Below, one piece after another: positions 1 through 7,212 of a stretch of 64,000 bases of DNA. The translations under genes and the position numbers were made by a program. Numbering within the stretch: position 1 is the first letter of the stretch; the number at the start of each line of letters is the position of its first letter. The notes beneath the pieces are model-generated. The model worked only from the letters and a program-made list of their open reading frames with translations, did no database searches and was not told the origin of the DNA. Origin of the DNA: Pseudomonadota bacterium (GTDB taxonomy: Bacteria; Pseudomonadota; Alphaproteobacteria; Sneathiellales; Sneathiellaceae); the NCBI GenBank assembly GCA_024743055.1, contig JANSXH010000010.1, forward strand, positions 124,001 to 188,000, written 5' to 3'.

Positions 1-95
1 TCATCATTATAAATATAACAGGCGACCTTACCACCTGGCACATCAACATAAGTAAGCTTATCCCAGGTTTGGTAATCTTCTTTTTCTTCTCCCAT
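1..95 (-). CDS. Partial CDS, N-terminal end only, function unknown
   Basis: An open frame starts at an ATG at 95-93 and runs off the left edge of the window, giving about 31 residues that begin MGEEKEDYQTWDKLTYVDV. A GGGG tract lies about 8 bases upstream of the ATG as a possible ribosome binding site. The gene follows the SDR gene on the same strand after about 25 bases, so the two are probably co-transcribed. Too little is visible to assign a family. The ATG, its spacing and the unbroken frame are the only support. Confidence 0.5.
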   Translation of the reverse strand, partial: MGEEKEDYQTWDKLTYVDVPGGKVACYIYND

Positions 96-119
96 TAGGG
101 ATGCCCCTTGCAATTACCT

Positions 120-815
120 CTAAAATTTCTCGACCCACGGCCTTAGTTCAATTTCCCAGGCCCAGCTTGAACGAGGCTGGTCAAGGAAATGTAAGTAACT
201 GTCGGCAATTGCTTCCGGGTCCAGCATAGAATCCGGATTGTCTGCTGCGTCAATTCGCTCTGGGCGGTTCGTATTTCGAATGCCGCCATCAATGACAAAA
301 TGGCCGATATGAATACCTTGGGGATGGAGTTCTCGTGCAAGGCTTTGGGCCAAGCCCCTCAGCGCAAATTTGCCCATGGCGAAAGTCGAAGAGTTTGGGT
401 AACCCTTTACACCAGCAGACGCGCCGGTCAAGAGAATGGCACCTTGCCCTGCCGGGATCATACGTTGTGCTGCTTGCTGGGCCATCAGAAACGCACCATA
501 GGCCGTGGTAAGAATGGCAGATTTCACGGCTGCGGGTTCTAGCTCGGTGATGCCACCTCTGACCCGTGCAGACGGATTGTAGATCGCGATATCAAGTGGC
601 CCGCCCAGCTCATCTGCCTTCGCAAACAGGGTTTGCATGTCACCCGGATCTGACGCGTCACAGGTCACAAGGGTTGCATTTGTCTCTTGCTGTAAGGCAC
701 CAAGCTTATCCGTATTGCGGGCGGCCAGCAGCAAGTTGTGCCCGCGCGCACTCAATTTACGGGCGAGTGATGCAGATAGTCCCTCTCCGGCGCCAACAAT
801 GACAGCAGTTCCCAT
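120..815 (-). CDS. SDR-family protein lacking the catalytic Tyr
   Basis: This is a 231-residue Rossmann-fold protein of the short-chain dehydrogenase/reductase family. The N-terminal dinucleotide motif GAGEGLS (8-14) is intact. The usual NNAG motif reads YNPSA (79-83). The catalytic region has a Ser (GAS, about 133) and a Lys (K149), but the Tyr of YxxxK is Phe (FAMGK, 145-149). The sequence around it (KFALRGLAQSLARE) is otherwise a normal SDR helix. By family knowledge, loss of the Tyr hydroxyl should abolish or alter classical hydride-transfer catalysis, so the protein may bind nucleotide without reducing a carbonyl, or use another mechanism. It probably forms a transcription unit with the partial gene downstream. 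Family assignment is firm; substrate and activity are unknown. Confidence 0.9.
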   Translation of the reverse strand: MGTAVIVGAGEGLSASLARKLSARGHNLLLAARNTDKLGALQQETNATLVTCDASDPGDMQTLFAKADELGGPLDIAIYNPSARVRGGITELEPAAVKSAILTTAYGAFLMAQQAAQRMIPAGQGAILLTGASAGVKGYPNSSTFAMGKFALRGLAQSLARELHPQGIHIGHFVIDGGIRNTNRPERIDAADNPDSMLDPEAIADSYLHFLDQPRSSWAWEIELRPWVEKF

Positions 816-869
816 GGTCCAATCTCCTTAAATTCGGGCTTGATAATAGGGGTAATTACCGGTGGCCTG

Positions 870-980
870 CTAGGGTAAAGATTTCATAAATTCCCGGCTG
901 CTCTCAGGTGAATAGTTTGAAGTTGTCGTTGTCGTACAGGCAGCAAGCGCCAGAAAGAGGAGAAGAGCGAATTTATACAT
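870..980 (-). CDS. Small lipoprotein, 36 residues
   Basis: A short frame encodes MYKFALLLFLALAAC followed by a Thr-rich stretch and a polar tail ending EFMKSLP. The N-terminus is a textbook lipoprotein signal: one Lys, a hydrophobic core and the lipobox LAAC with the lipidated Cys at residue 15. An AAAAGGA tract sits about 9 bases before the ATG. After processing only about 22 residues would remain, tethered to a membrane. No family is recognised; entericidin-like toxins and other tiny lipoproteins have this layout, but no specific similarity was seen. It stands alone between the SDR gene and the divergent membrane operon. Confidence 0.7.
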   Translation of the reverse strand: MYKFALLLFLALAACTTTTTSNYSPESSREFMKSLP

Positions 981-1242
981 GATCAGATCCTTTTCAATTC
1001 CAAAAATGTGGTTCCTCCCTATATGGTGGATTGAAAACGGATTTCTTTGATCTTCGTCACGTTCTCGGCGGATAGTGTGGAAATTTGCGAAAAAGTCAAA
1101 AAAGAAAGATCTGATTAAGAAGTCCTATTATATTATTCTTTGATTGAATACAGGTTGTCATTTTCTCGAATTCTCGTAGTCTTGACATCTTCAGTGGGCA
1201 GTTAGCTTGGGTCGAGTAGGGCCCGGTTCGGGGGAACGCGTT

Positions 1243-2484
1243 ATGCTAAAATCAATCGCCCGGTTTTTCTTGATTTTGCTGCTATCGGCGGCCGCTTTCT
1301 TCCTGTTGTCAGACTTGTATTTCTCTTATGGAATGTCGATCATTGGTGGGGCGGATGCTGCACCTCTGCTTATCCTGGCCTTGCTCGTTGTTCTTTCATT
1401 GATAGTAGGCACTATAGTTTCAAAACTAATTCGGCATGTTATCTGGCCGAGGAGCAGGGTCGTTGCGAGTGCTCTAGTTTTATTGTCGACAGTCGCTCTG
1501 GGTTGGCAGGTCCTGCAGTTTAGCGGCTTCGGAACCGCTGCTGCGCCCTCTCAAGTAGTGGTGGCAAAGCCCATAGTGCCGACCATGCCGTCAAAGCCAA
1601 CTACCGGGGCAGTCAAAAAGCCAAGTTCAAAGGCTCCCACTGTTACTAAAAAACCAAGTACGGCCGGAAAGGTAACGACGAAGCCAACGGCGAAGAAAAA
1701 GAACGGTATTTTTAGTAAGGCCAAGAACGCCGTAAAAAAAGGTGTTAGCACTGTTAAGAAATCCGCGAAGAAAATAACTGGCACACTCTCGGGGCAAGGT
1801 TCAAAATCAGCAACTGTTAAACCCAAACCATCACCACAACCCGTAAAACAAGGCGCAACAGCTTCCCCCTTTAGGCCAGATGATGGATATCCTGTGTTCC
1901 CGGATAATCCGCCGATTGCGTCGGCCCGGGAGGTTATTCCCAATCGGTTTTTTCTAAAGGAAGGGGAGCCCAATCCTACTTTGAAGCAGGTTTCCGACAA
2001 AATACTCAAGGCGCTGGATGCGGGCGGGTATTATGAGACCAGCTTTTACCGGTTCCGCGAAAACGGCTTCGCGCTTGCGACCAAGCTTGAAAAAATCCAT
2101 GAGGATGGGACACCGATAGCGGGCGATGAGAGATGGTCGGCGGACATCAAGCCCCGGTTCGATATCAGCTTTACGGAATATCTCAGCAGCCTTTTCCTTG
2201 CCAAGACGGGCTATTACCGGATCATTGTCTTTATTGTTTCCGAAGAAGCCTTTAGCCAGTCCGGGGATGCGGATCGGGAAGTGGCGGAGGCCTGGGTTTC
2301 CAGCGGTGCCAATGCCCTGCAGAAAGATATCGCCAAGGCGGAATTTACAGAGGATCATCTGTCGACGGCTCTGGTCTATGTGTTTGAAAAGCCGGAGACC
2401 GAGCCCTCGAAATTTGCTGGAAACTGGTTACAGGGTAAAACTCATCTTGAAAAGGCGAAGCTATGGTCGGCGCTCAGTCAGTAA
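1243..2484 (+). CDS. Membrane protein with Lys/Pro-rich linker and unknown C-terminal domain
   Basis: From the ATG at 1243 the protein has 413 residues. A TTG at 1207 would add 12 residues, but a GGGGGAA tract 7-8 bases before the ATG favours 1243. Three hydrophobic segments fill the first 95 residues. A low-complexity linker rich in Lys, Pro, Thr and Ala follows (roughly residues 110-210), and then a folded-looking domain of about 180 residues (from SAREVIPNRFFLKEGEPNP) to the C-terminus. That domain alternates strands and helices (YYRIIVFIV, TALVYVFEKP) and matches no family I recognise. The gene starts a three-gene membrane operon. The linker suggests that the C-terminal domain is held at a distance from the membrane; function is unknown. 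Confidence 0.85.
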   Translation: MLKSIARFFLILLLSAAAFFLLSDLYFSYGMSIIGGADAAPLLILALLVVLSLIVGTIVSKLIRHVIWPRSRVVASALVLLSTVALGWQVLQFSGFGTAAAPSQVVVAKPIVPTMPSKPTTGAVKKPSSKAPTVTKKPSTAGKVTTKPTAKKKNGIFSKAKNAVKKGVSTVKKSAKKITGTLSGQGSKSATVKPKPSPQPVKQGATASPFRPDDGYPVFPDNPPIASAREVIPNRFFLKEGEPNPTLKQVSDKILKALDAGGYYETSFYRFRENGFALATKLEKIHEDGTPIAGDERWSADIKPRFDISFTEYLSSLFLAKTGYYRIIVFIVSEEAFSQSGDADREVAEAWVSSGANALQKDIAKAEFTEDHLSTALVYVFEKPETEPSKFAGNWLQGKTHLEKAKLWSALSQ

Positions 2485-2918
2485 AATCCCCTCCCTTAAT
2501 GTCCCGCTGCAAACGGCGGCTGGCAATGATCTGGCTGTTGATTGGCGGGGCGATTTTCCTGGTGCTTCTCGGTCAGTCCTTTTTTGGAAAATATGGTGAT
2601 CTAACCCAGGACGCCTGGGGTTGGTTCCTGCCAAGCGTGATGCCGACCTTGTCCTTGATCGTCACGGTGATGGTGTTTGATGCCCTGAACGGATCGGCGG
2701 ATGACAAACCCGCGGACCGGTTTATGTATCTGATCGCGGTGGGACTATCGGTCTTCTATTTGCTGATTGTCTTCTCCACCATTCTCGTCCAGCCCCTGAC
2801 AGCAATTGGCCCGATTGAGTTGATGAACCAGTCCAACCTCTGGCTCGGGCCGCTCCAGGGTCTGGTTGCAGCCTCTCTCGGCGCCTTCTTTGTCAAGCAG
2901 GGCGAAGAGGAAGAGTGA
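2463..2918 (+). CDS. Hypothetical membrane protein
   Basis: A 151-residue protein whose ATG lies inside the last codons of the preceding gene (22-base overlap), with AAGG about 7 bases upstream. It has three or four hydrophobic segments (about residues 22-42, 55-72, 84-108 and 122-145) and an acidic C-terminus (GEEEE). The Cys-Lys-Arg-Arg stretch before the first segment predicts a cytoplasmic N-terminus by the positive-inside rule. No family is recognised. Overlapping starts and stops on both sides imply translational coupling with its neighbours, so the three proteins may form one membrane complex. Confidence 0.8.
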   Translation: MVGAQSVKSPPLMSRCKRRLAMIWLLIGGAIFLVLLGQSFFGKYGDLTQDAWGWFLPSVMPTLSLIVTVMVFDALNGSADDKPADRFMYLIAVGLSVFYLLIVFSTILVQPLTAIGPIELMNQSNLWLGPLQGLVAASLGAFFVKQGEEEE

Positions 2919-3460
2919 TGCGATTTCTGGTGCTGTTACCGATTGTTGCCGGGGTCCTGATGTTGGGCTGGGCCGGATATGACTATAACAAGAGCGGGGA
3001 AGAGGTCTTCCGGTCAAGCCTGGACGGGACAGAGGGCACATTGAGCCTGCCACCCCTCGATCCGTCAATGAACCCGTTGAGAGCGCTCCTGCAGGCAGAT
3101 TATGAAATAGAGATCAGCGGCGGGGAATCGACGGCGTTTACCTACGCCATGAAACTGGTCGGGCCAGGGGATGAGGTCCTTTTCGACATAAACCAAAAAC
3201 ACCGGGACGGCGCTGAGGACGCGACGCCAACCTTTGAGACAAAATCAATTGATCAGGTCCTGGCGACATTTTCCGTGACGGAGGCAGAGGCTTATTCCCT
3301 CAACTGGACAATGACACCGGACAAGGCGAAGATATCGCAAAAGTTTTTCTCCTTGCGGCAGAATGTGCGCCCTCTGCAAACCAACTATATCATCGGGGGT
3401 GCCTTTTGCGTTGCCCTAAGCGTTATGTTATTGCTCAGACAACGACGACGTCCCAGTTAA
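2918..3460 (+). CDS. Hypothetical bitopic protein with two terminal membrane segments
   Basis: A 180-residue protein whose ATG overlaps the previous stop codon (TGATG), preceded by GAGGAA. An N-terminal hydrophobic segment (residues 3-20) is followed by about 120 residues of soluble sequence rich in beta-strand patterns and acidic residues. A second hydrophobic segment (about 155-173) ends in an Arg-rich tail (RQRRRPS). The two helices and basic tail suggest a soluble domain on the outer face of the inner membrane with both termini in the cytoplasm. No family is recognised. It completes the operon that starts at 1243. Confidence 0.8.
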   Translation: MRFLVLLPIVAGVLMLGWAGYDYNKSGEEVFRSSLDGTEGTLSLPPLDPSMNPLRALLQADYEIEISGGESTAFTYAMKLVGPGDEVLFDINQKHRDGAEDATPTFETKSIDQVLATFSVTEAEAYSLNWTMTPDKAKISQKFFSLRQNVRPLQTNYIIGGAFCVALSVMLLLRQRRRPS

Positions 3461-3485
3461 GTTTTTTAATCAGGTAATTCGAAAA

Positions 3486-3671
3486 ATGACCGACACTGAC
3501 AAACCTCGTTATCGATTACTGACCGGGGAAGATACCCACGCCTTTTGCCTCCGTGTCAGCGATGCGCTTGACGAGGGATATGAGCTTTATGGGAGCCCCG
3601 CGGCAACCTTCGATCCCACAACAAATCGAATGCTGGTCGCGCAGGCTGTCATCCTTTCTAAGAAAGGCTAA
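3486..3671 (+). CDS. DUF1737 domain protein
   Basis: A 61-residue soluble protein that is essentially one DUF1737 domain. The pattern YRLLTGEDTHAFCLRVSDAL, then GYELYGSPAATFD and MLVAQAVI, is characteristic of this small family, which is widespread in Proteobacteria and has no established function. It begins 25 bases after the membrane operon and ends 9 bases before the LysE gene, so it may be read with either. Confidence 0.85.
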   Translation: MTDTDKPRYRLLTGEDTHAFCLRVSDALDEGYELYGSPAATFDPTTNRMLVAQAVILSKKG

Positions 3672-3680
3672 GAGGCGACC

Positions 3681-4310
3681 ATGTTTGACTTTGCCCAGCT
3701 TGGCCTCTTTATCGTGTCGGCCCTGGCGCTTAATCTCACCCCGGGACCGGATATGCTATTCACGGCCGCAACCGGACTTAAACAGGGTCCGAAAGCTGGG
3801 TTTGTCGCGGCCCTTGGCATTTCAGGGGGTGCGCTTGTTCATATCCTGCTGGCAATTATCGGTGTCACCGCCATCTTCAATAGCTCAGAGCTCGCCTTTG
3901 ACATCCTGAGGTTTGCCGGGGCTGGCTATCTGCTCTGGATCGGCGTCACAAATTTCCGCCAAAAGAATGCGGATCTCAGCCGTCCGCATCTAAATCCGGT
4001 TCGCCTGACCACTGTCTTTCATCGCGGTGTGATGACGAACATCCTCAATCCGAAAGTCGCGATATTTTTCATCGCCTTCCTGCCGCAATTCGTGTCCGTC
4101 CAGAGCGGCTCGATTGGCCTGCAAATCCTGACATTGGGTATTATTTTCAATTTAACCAGTTTAATTTGTAATGGCGGAGTTGGCGTGTTTTCCGGCGGCG
4201 CGGGCCGGATGCTTCTCTCAAAGCCGGGCGCGGCAAAATGGATCTCGCGTATTTCCGGAACCATCTTTATCGGCCTTGCCGTTCGACTGGTGCTGATTGA
4301 GCGGCACTAG
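3681..4310 (+). CDS. LysE/RhtB-family exporter
   Basis: A 209-residue membrane protein of the LysE/RhtB amino-acid exporter family. The family signature is visible near the N-terminus (NLTPGPDMLF, about 15-24, then GLKQGPKAGFVAALGISGG). Five to six hydrophobic segments follow, with the conserved GVMTNILNPKVAIFF loop in the middle. Members export amino acids, homoserine lactones or related small molecules; the substrate cannot be told from sequence. GAGGCGACC precedes the ATG. The gene converges on a LysR regulator with a CTAG stop-codon overlap at 4307-4310. Confidence 0.92.
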   Translation: MFDFAQLGLFIVSALALNLTPGPDMLFTAATGLKQGPKAGFVAALGISGGALVHILLAIIGVTAIFNSSELAFDILRFAGAGYLLWIGVTNFRQKNADLSRPHLNPVRLTTVFHRGVMTNILNPKVAIFFIAFLPQFVSVQSGSIGLQILTLGIIFNLTSLICNGGVGVFSGGAGRMLLSKPGAAKWISRISGTIFIGLAVRLVLIERH

Positions 4311-5197
4311 GCGGCTGCGGGTGTCACCTCCGATTGAAGCCAATCACAGACAGCCGCGATCATAGGCTTGTTTCGGCTTCCCGGCGGATAAATGATATAC
4401 ATGGCGTAGGGACTGGGAACCGTAATTGGAGAAAGCTCGACCAGCCTGCCTTCCGCGAGATCAAGCTCAATCAGGGAGCTTCGCCCGAGCACAACTCCCT
4501 GGCCTTTTAACGCGGCCTGCACAGCAATTCCCGTATCGTCATAGAGCGGCCGGTCGGTGATGTCCGGAACCTTCAAACCCGCCTTATCAAACCAGCGCTG
4601 CCAGTTCCCCTCATCAATCTTGTCGCTCATGATCAGGTTGTCATGAAGCTGCTGAGGGTCCGTGGGGTCGATCTTGCCAGCCAGGGACGGGCTTGCAACA
4701 AGATGCAGCTCATCGGTCAAGAGAAGCTCACTTTCAAGGGAAGGCCAGGTACCGAGGCCATATCGAAGTCCGAGATCGACATCTTCGTTCAACAGATCGA
4801 CAAGCCGTCGGGTTGTCAGCAGCCGAATGTCAAAATCAGGACGTCGCGCCTGAAAATTACTGAGCCGTTGGACGAGCCAATGGATGGCGAAAGACGGCAG
4901 CACGGTCAAAGTGATATGGTCGCGTTCCTGGCGCGCACTGATTTCCTCCAGCCCCAGCTTGATATGAGAAAATCCCTGTTGGATATGGCCAAACAACTGC
5001 TCCCCCTGCCGGGTCAGGGTAAGACCCCCGGGTGAGCGCAGGAAAAGCGGTTGGTCCAGCCATTTCTCCAGTTGGGAGACCTGCCGGGAGATAGCACCAT
5101 GAGTGACCCCGAGCTCAGTGGCCGCATGGCTTAAATTCAGGTGCCTGCCCGCGACCTCAAAGCTTCTAATCCAGTTCATGGGGGGTAAGTCTGCCAT
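4307..5197 (-). CDS. LysR-family transcriptional regulator (GcvA-like)
   Basis: A 296-residue LysR-type regulator. The winged helix-turn-helix lies at residues 8-66 (SHAATELGVTHGAISRQVSQ is the recognition region, followed by LTRQGEQLF), and a periplasmic-binding-like effector domain spans about 90-290. The helix resembles the GcvA/AmpR subgroup. ATG codons at residues 1 and 7 are both possible starts; the first has GAGAA close upstream. The regulator faces the divergent glutathione transferase gene across an AT-rich 114-base gap, which is the usual arrangement for a LysR target, while LysE converges on it. Confidence 0.9.
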   Translation of the reverse strand: MADLPPMNWIRSFEVAGRHLNLSHAATELGVTHGAISRQVSQLEKWLDQPLFLRSPGGLTLTRQGEQLFGHIQQGFSHIKLGLEEISARQERDHITLTVLPSFAIHWLVQRLSNFQARRPDFDIRLLTTRRLVDLLNEDVDLGLRYGLGTWPSLESELLLTDELHLVASPSLAGKIDPTDPQQLHDNLIMSDKIDEGNWQRWFDKAGLKVPDITDRPLYDDTGIAVQAALKGQGVVLGRSSLIELDLAEGRLVELSPITVPSPYAMYIIYPPGSRNKPMIAAVCDWLQSEVTPAAA

Positions 5198-5311
5198 TTC
5201 TCAGCTTCCACCTAAATGTCATAGTATTATTAAAAAATATCATATTGGATTAGTAATTATATTAATATAAAAGCCATTTCATTGATAGGTTATTTAATAG
5301 TGGATCATGTA

Positions 5312-5992
5312 ATGGAACATCATACCCTGATTATCGGAAACAAGAGATATTCGTCCTGGAGCTTGCGCGGCTGGCTTGCCATGAAACTCTCCGGTATCGA
5401 GTTTGAGGAAGTGGTCGTGCCGCTCTATCGGGCGGATTCCCATGCTGAACTGAAAATCGCCAATCCGGCAGCGCCACCAAAAGTCCCGTCCATGAAAATA
5501 GGGTCAGGCGCCATCTGGGATACCTTGGCCATTTGTGAATATCTGGCGGAGCTGGTACCCGAGGCTAATCTCTGGCCAACGGAACAGATCACCCGGGCAC
5601 ATGCCCGCTCGGTCGTATCGGAAATGCATTCGAGCTTTTTGGCCTTGAGGGAATTCATCCCCATGGATTTGTCAAAGCAGGTGCCTTACGGGGATCTTCC
5701 CGATGAGGTCGAAGCGGACATTGCACGAATTTGCGAAATCTGGCGGGACTGCCGCCAAAAATATCAGGACAAGGGACCCTACCTGTTCGGTGAGCTTAGT
5801 CTGGCGGATGTCTTCTTCGCACCGGTGACAGTCCGTTTTCGTAGCCATACCGTTCCTCTGGACGAGGTTTGTTCATCCTATTTCGACGCTGTATGGTCCT
5901 TACCCGATTTCAAGGATTGGCGATTGGCAGCCGAGAAAGAGGAATGGGTCATAGAGAACGGAAATAACTATGGGGAGCAGAAAACAGCCTAG
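5312..5992 (+). CDS. Glutathione S-transferase family protein
   Basis: From the ATG at 5312 (GTGGA 8 bases upstream) the protein has 226 residues. The N-terminal thioredoxin-like domain shows the motif NKRYSSWSLRGWLAMKLSG, in which a Ser in SSWS is the likely glutathione-activating residue. The cis-Pro region reads KVPSMKIG and is followed by an all-helical C-terminal domain. Length and motifs fit the YfcF-like/zeta-like bacterial GSTs. It may be controlled by the divergent LysR gene. Its stop codon overlaps that of the convergent cyclase gene (CTAG, 5989-5992). Confidence 0.9.
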   Translation: MEHHTLIIGNKRYSSWSLRGWLAMKLSGIEFEEVVVPLYRADSHAELKIANPAAPPKVPSMKIGSGAIWDTLAICEYLAELVPEANLWPTEQITRAHARSVVSEMHSSFLALREFIPMDLSKQVPYGDLPDEVEADIARICEIWRDCRQKYQDKGPYLFGELSLADVFFAPVTVRFRSHTVPLDEVCSSYFDAVWSLPDFKDWRLAAEKEEWVIENGNNYGEQKTA

Positions 5993-7212
5993 CTTCCAGC
6001 AGGCGTCAGGACATCAATGGGCGCCTGCAGGCCGGGGACGCTTTGATTTTCGAAGCGACGCCAGGGGGTGTCGATCTTGTCGGCAATGTCGGTCGATACC
6101 AACAAGGATACGCCGAGCGCTTTAGTCAGATCCTGAATGCGGCTTGTCATATTGACGGCTGGTCCGATGACGGAAAAATCGAGGCGCTCCTGCGCGCCGA
6201 TATTGCCGAACATCACGTCTCCATGATGAATGCCTATACCGTATTTCAGATTTTTGGCATCACTGGCGAGAGAGGAAAGGGCCTGGTCGCCATTTATGGC
6301 GGCACGCAAGGCCCTGTTTGCGGCGTCAGCCAGCCCCTCGCCGTGAGAGGTCGGGAAAATTGCCAGAAAGCCGTCGCCCATGAATTTGAGAATTTCACCA
6401 TTCTCCGCCATAACAGCATTTGCCATCGATTCAAAGAACTGGTTCAGCAAAGCGAGATATTCTGGCATGGCAAGGGTATCCGCCAGTTCACTCGATCCTC
6501 TTAGGTCGCAAATCCAGATAACGGCCTGAATGACATCGCCGTCGCCGCGCTGGTTTTTTCCATCCAGAACCTGTTGGCCGGCTATGGGCCCGAGATAGGC
6601 GGCAAGGCTGTCATCAAGGGTCGTATCCAGTTTGTGAATGCGTGAGCCAACGGAGAATAAGGAAACCAGTCGCCGCAAGATGTCCAGTTCAGCCTCCGTA
6701 AAGCCACCTTCCCGGTCCGTAGCCCAGGAAGTTACGACCCCATCGGATCGTTTGGTTGCGACCTCAATATCGCCGAAGGGGATGAGGAAGGCGATATAAT
6801 CCGTAATTCCCATCTCCTGAAAATCAGTGAAAATGGGAAACAGGCCAACTACCTCTGGGTCCGTCAGATCATATCTGGCTTCGGGTATGAAATTCTCGAC
6901 CATGTGAAAGAGGGGGCTCTGGGTCCAGATCAGACGATCCCGATCCGGCCTCGGTTGAGAATTGGTGTTGATGATGCCGCCGCGATACCAGGTCAGATCC
7001 GTATGATCGATATACGGATGTATCTGGCGCATGGTGACATGGGAGCGCAGCACGGGAAACAGGGTTTCATCGATGCGCTTGCTAAACTCGGAAAACAGTT
7101 TGCCAAATTGTATCTCCCCGAGAAGCGCCTGGGTAAGCCAGGCCTCTATTTCCCGAATTGACTGCTCCTTATCGGCAGGGGCTGTATTTTCTGAAAAACT
7201 AGCGGCTTCCAT
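5989..7212 (-). CDS. Class III adenylate/guanylate cyclase
   Basis: From the ATG at 7212 this protein has 407 residues. The N-terminal half (about 20-200) resembles the matching region of its upstream neighbour and looks like a GAF-type sensor. The C-terminal half is a class III nucleotidyl cyclase catalytic domain. Both metal-binding Asp residues are present (D236 in ICDL, D280 in MGDG), with the Lys/Asp pair that selects ATP (K276, D345) and the transition-state Asn and Arg (N354, R358). It should therefore make cAMP. It overlaps the end of the upstream cyclase gene by 14 bases, so the two are co-expressed. An in-frame TTG at 7221 is a less likely start. Confidence 0.9.
   Translation of the reverse strand: MEAASFSENTAPADKEQSIREIEAWLTQALLGEIQFGKLFSEFSKRIDETLFPVLRSHVTMRQIHPYIDHTDLTWYRGGIINTNSQPRPDRDRLIWTQSPLFHMVENFIPEARYDLTDPEVVGLFPIFTDFQEMGITDYIAFLIPFGDIEVATKRSDGVVTSWATDREGGFTEAELDILRRLVSLFSVGSRIHKLDTTLDDSLAAYLGPIAGQQVLDGKNQRGDGDVIQAVIWICDLRGSSELADTLAMPEYLALLNQFFESMANAVMAENGEILKFMGDGFLAIFPTSHGEGLADAANRALRAAINGDQALSSLASDAKNLKYGIGIHHGDVMFGNIGAQERLDFSVIGPAVNMTSRIQDLTKALGVSLLVSTDIADKIDTPWRRFENQSVPGLQAPIDVLTPAGS

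Noticed and set aside
1551-2009. A 152-residue minus-strand frame inside the membrane-protein gene
   Set aside because: It is antisense to the Lys/Pro-rich linker; its Phe/Gly/Val-rich composition mirrors the low-complexity codons on the other strand, and it has no ribosome binding site.
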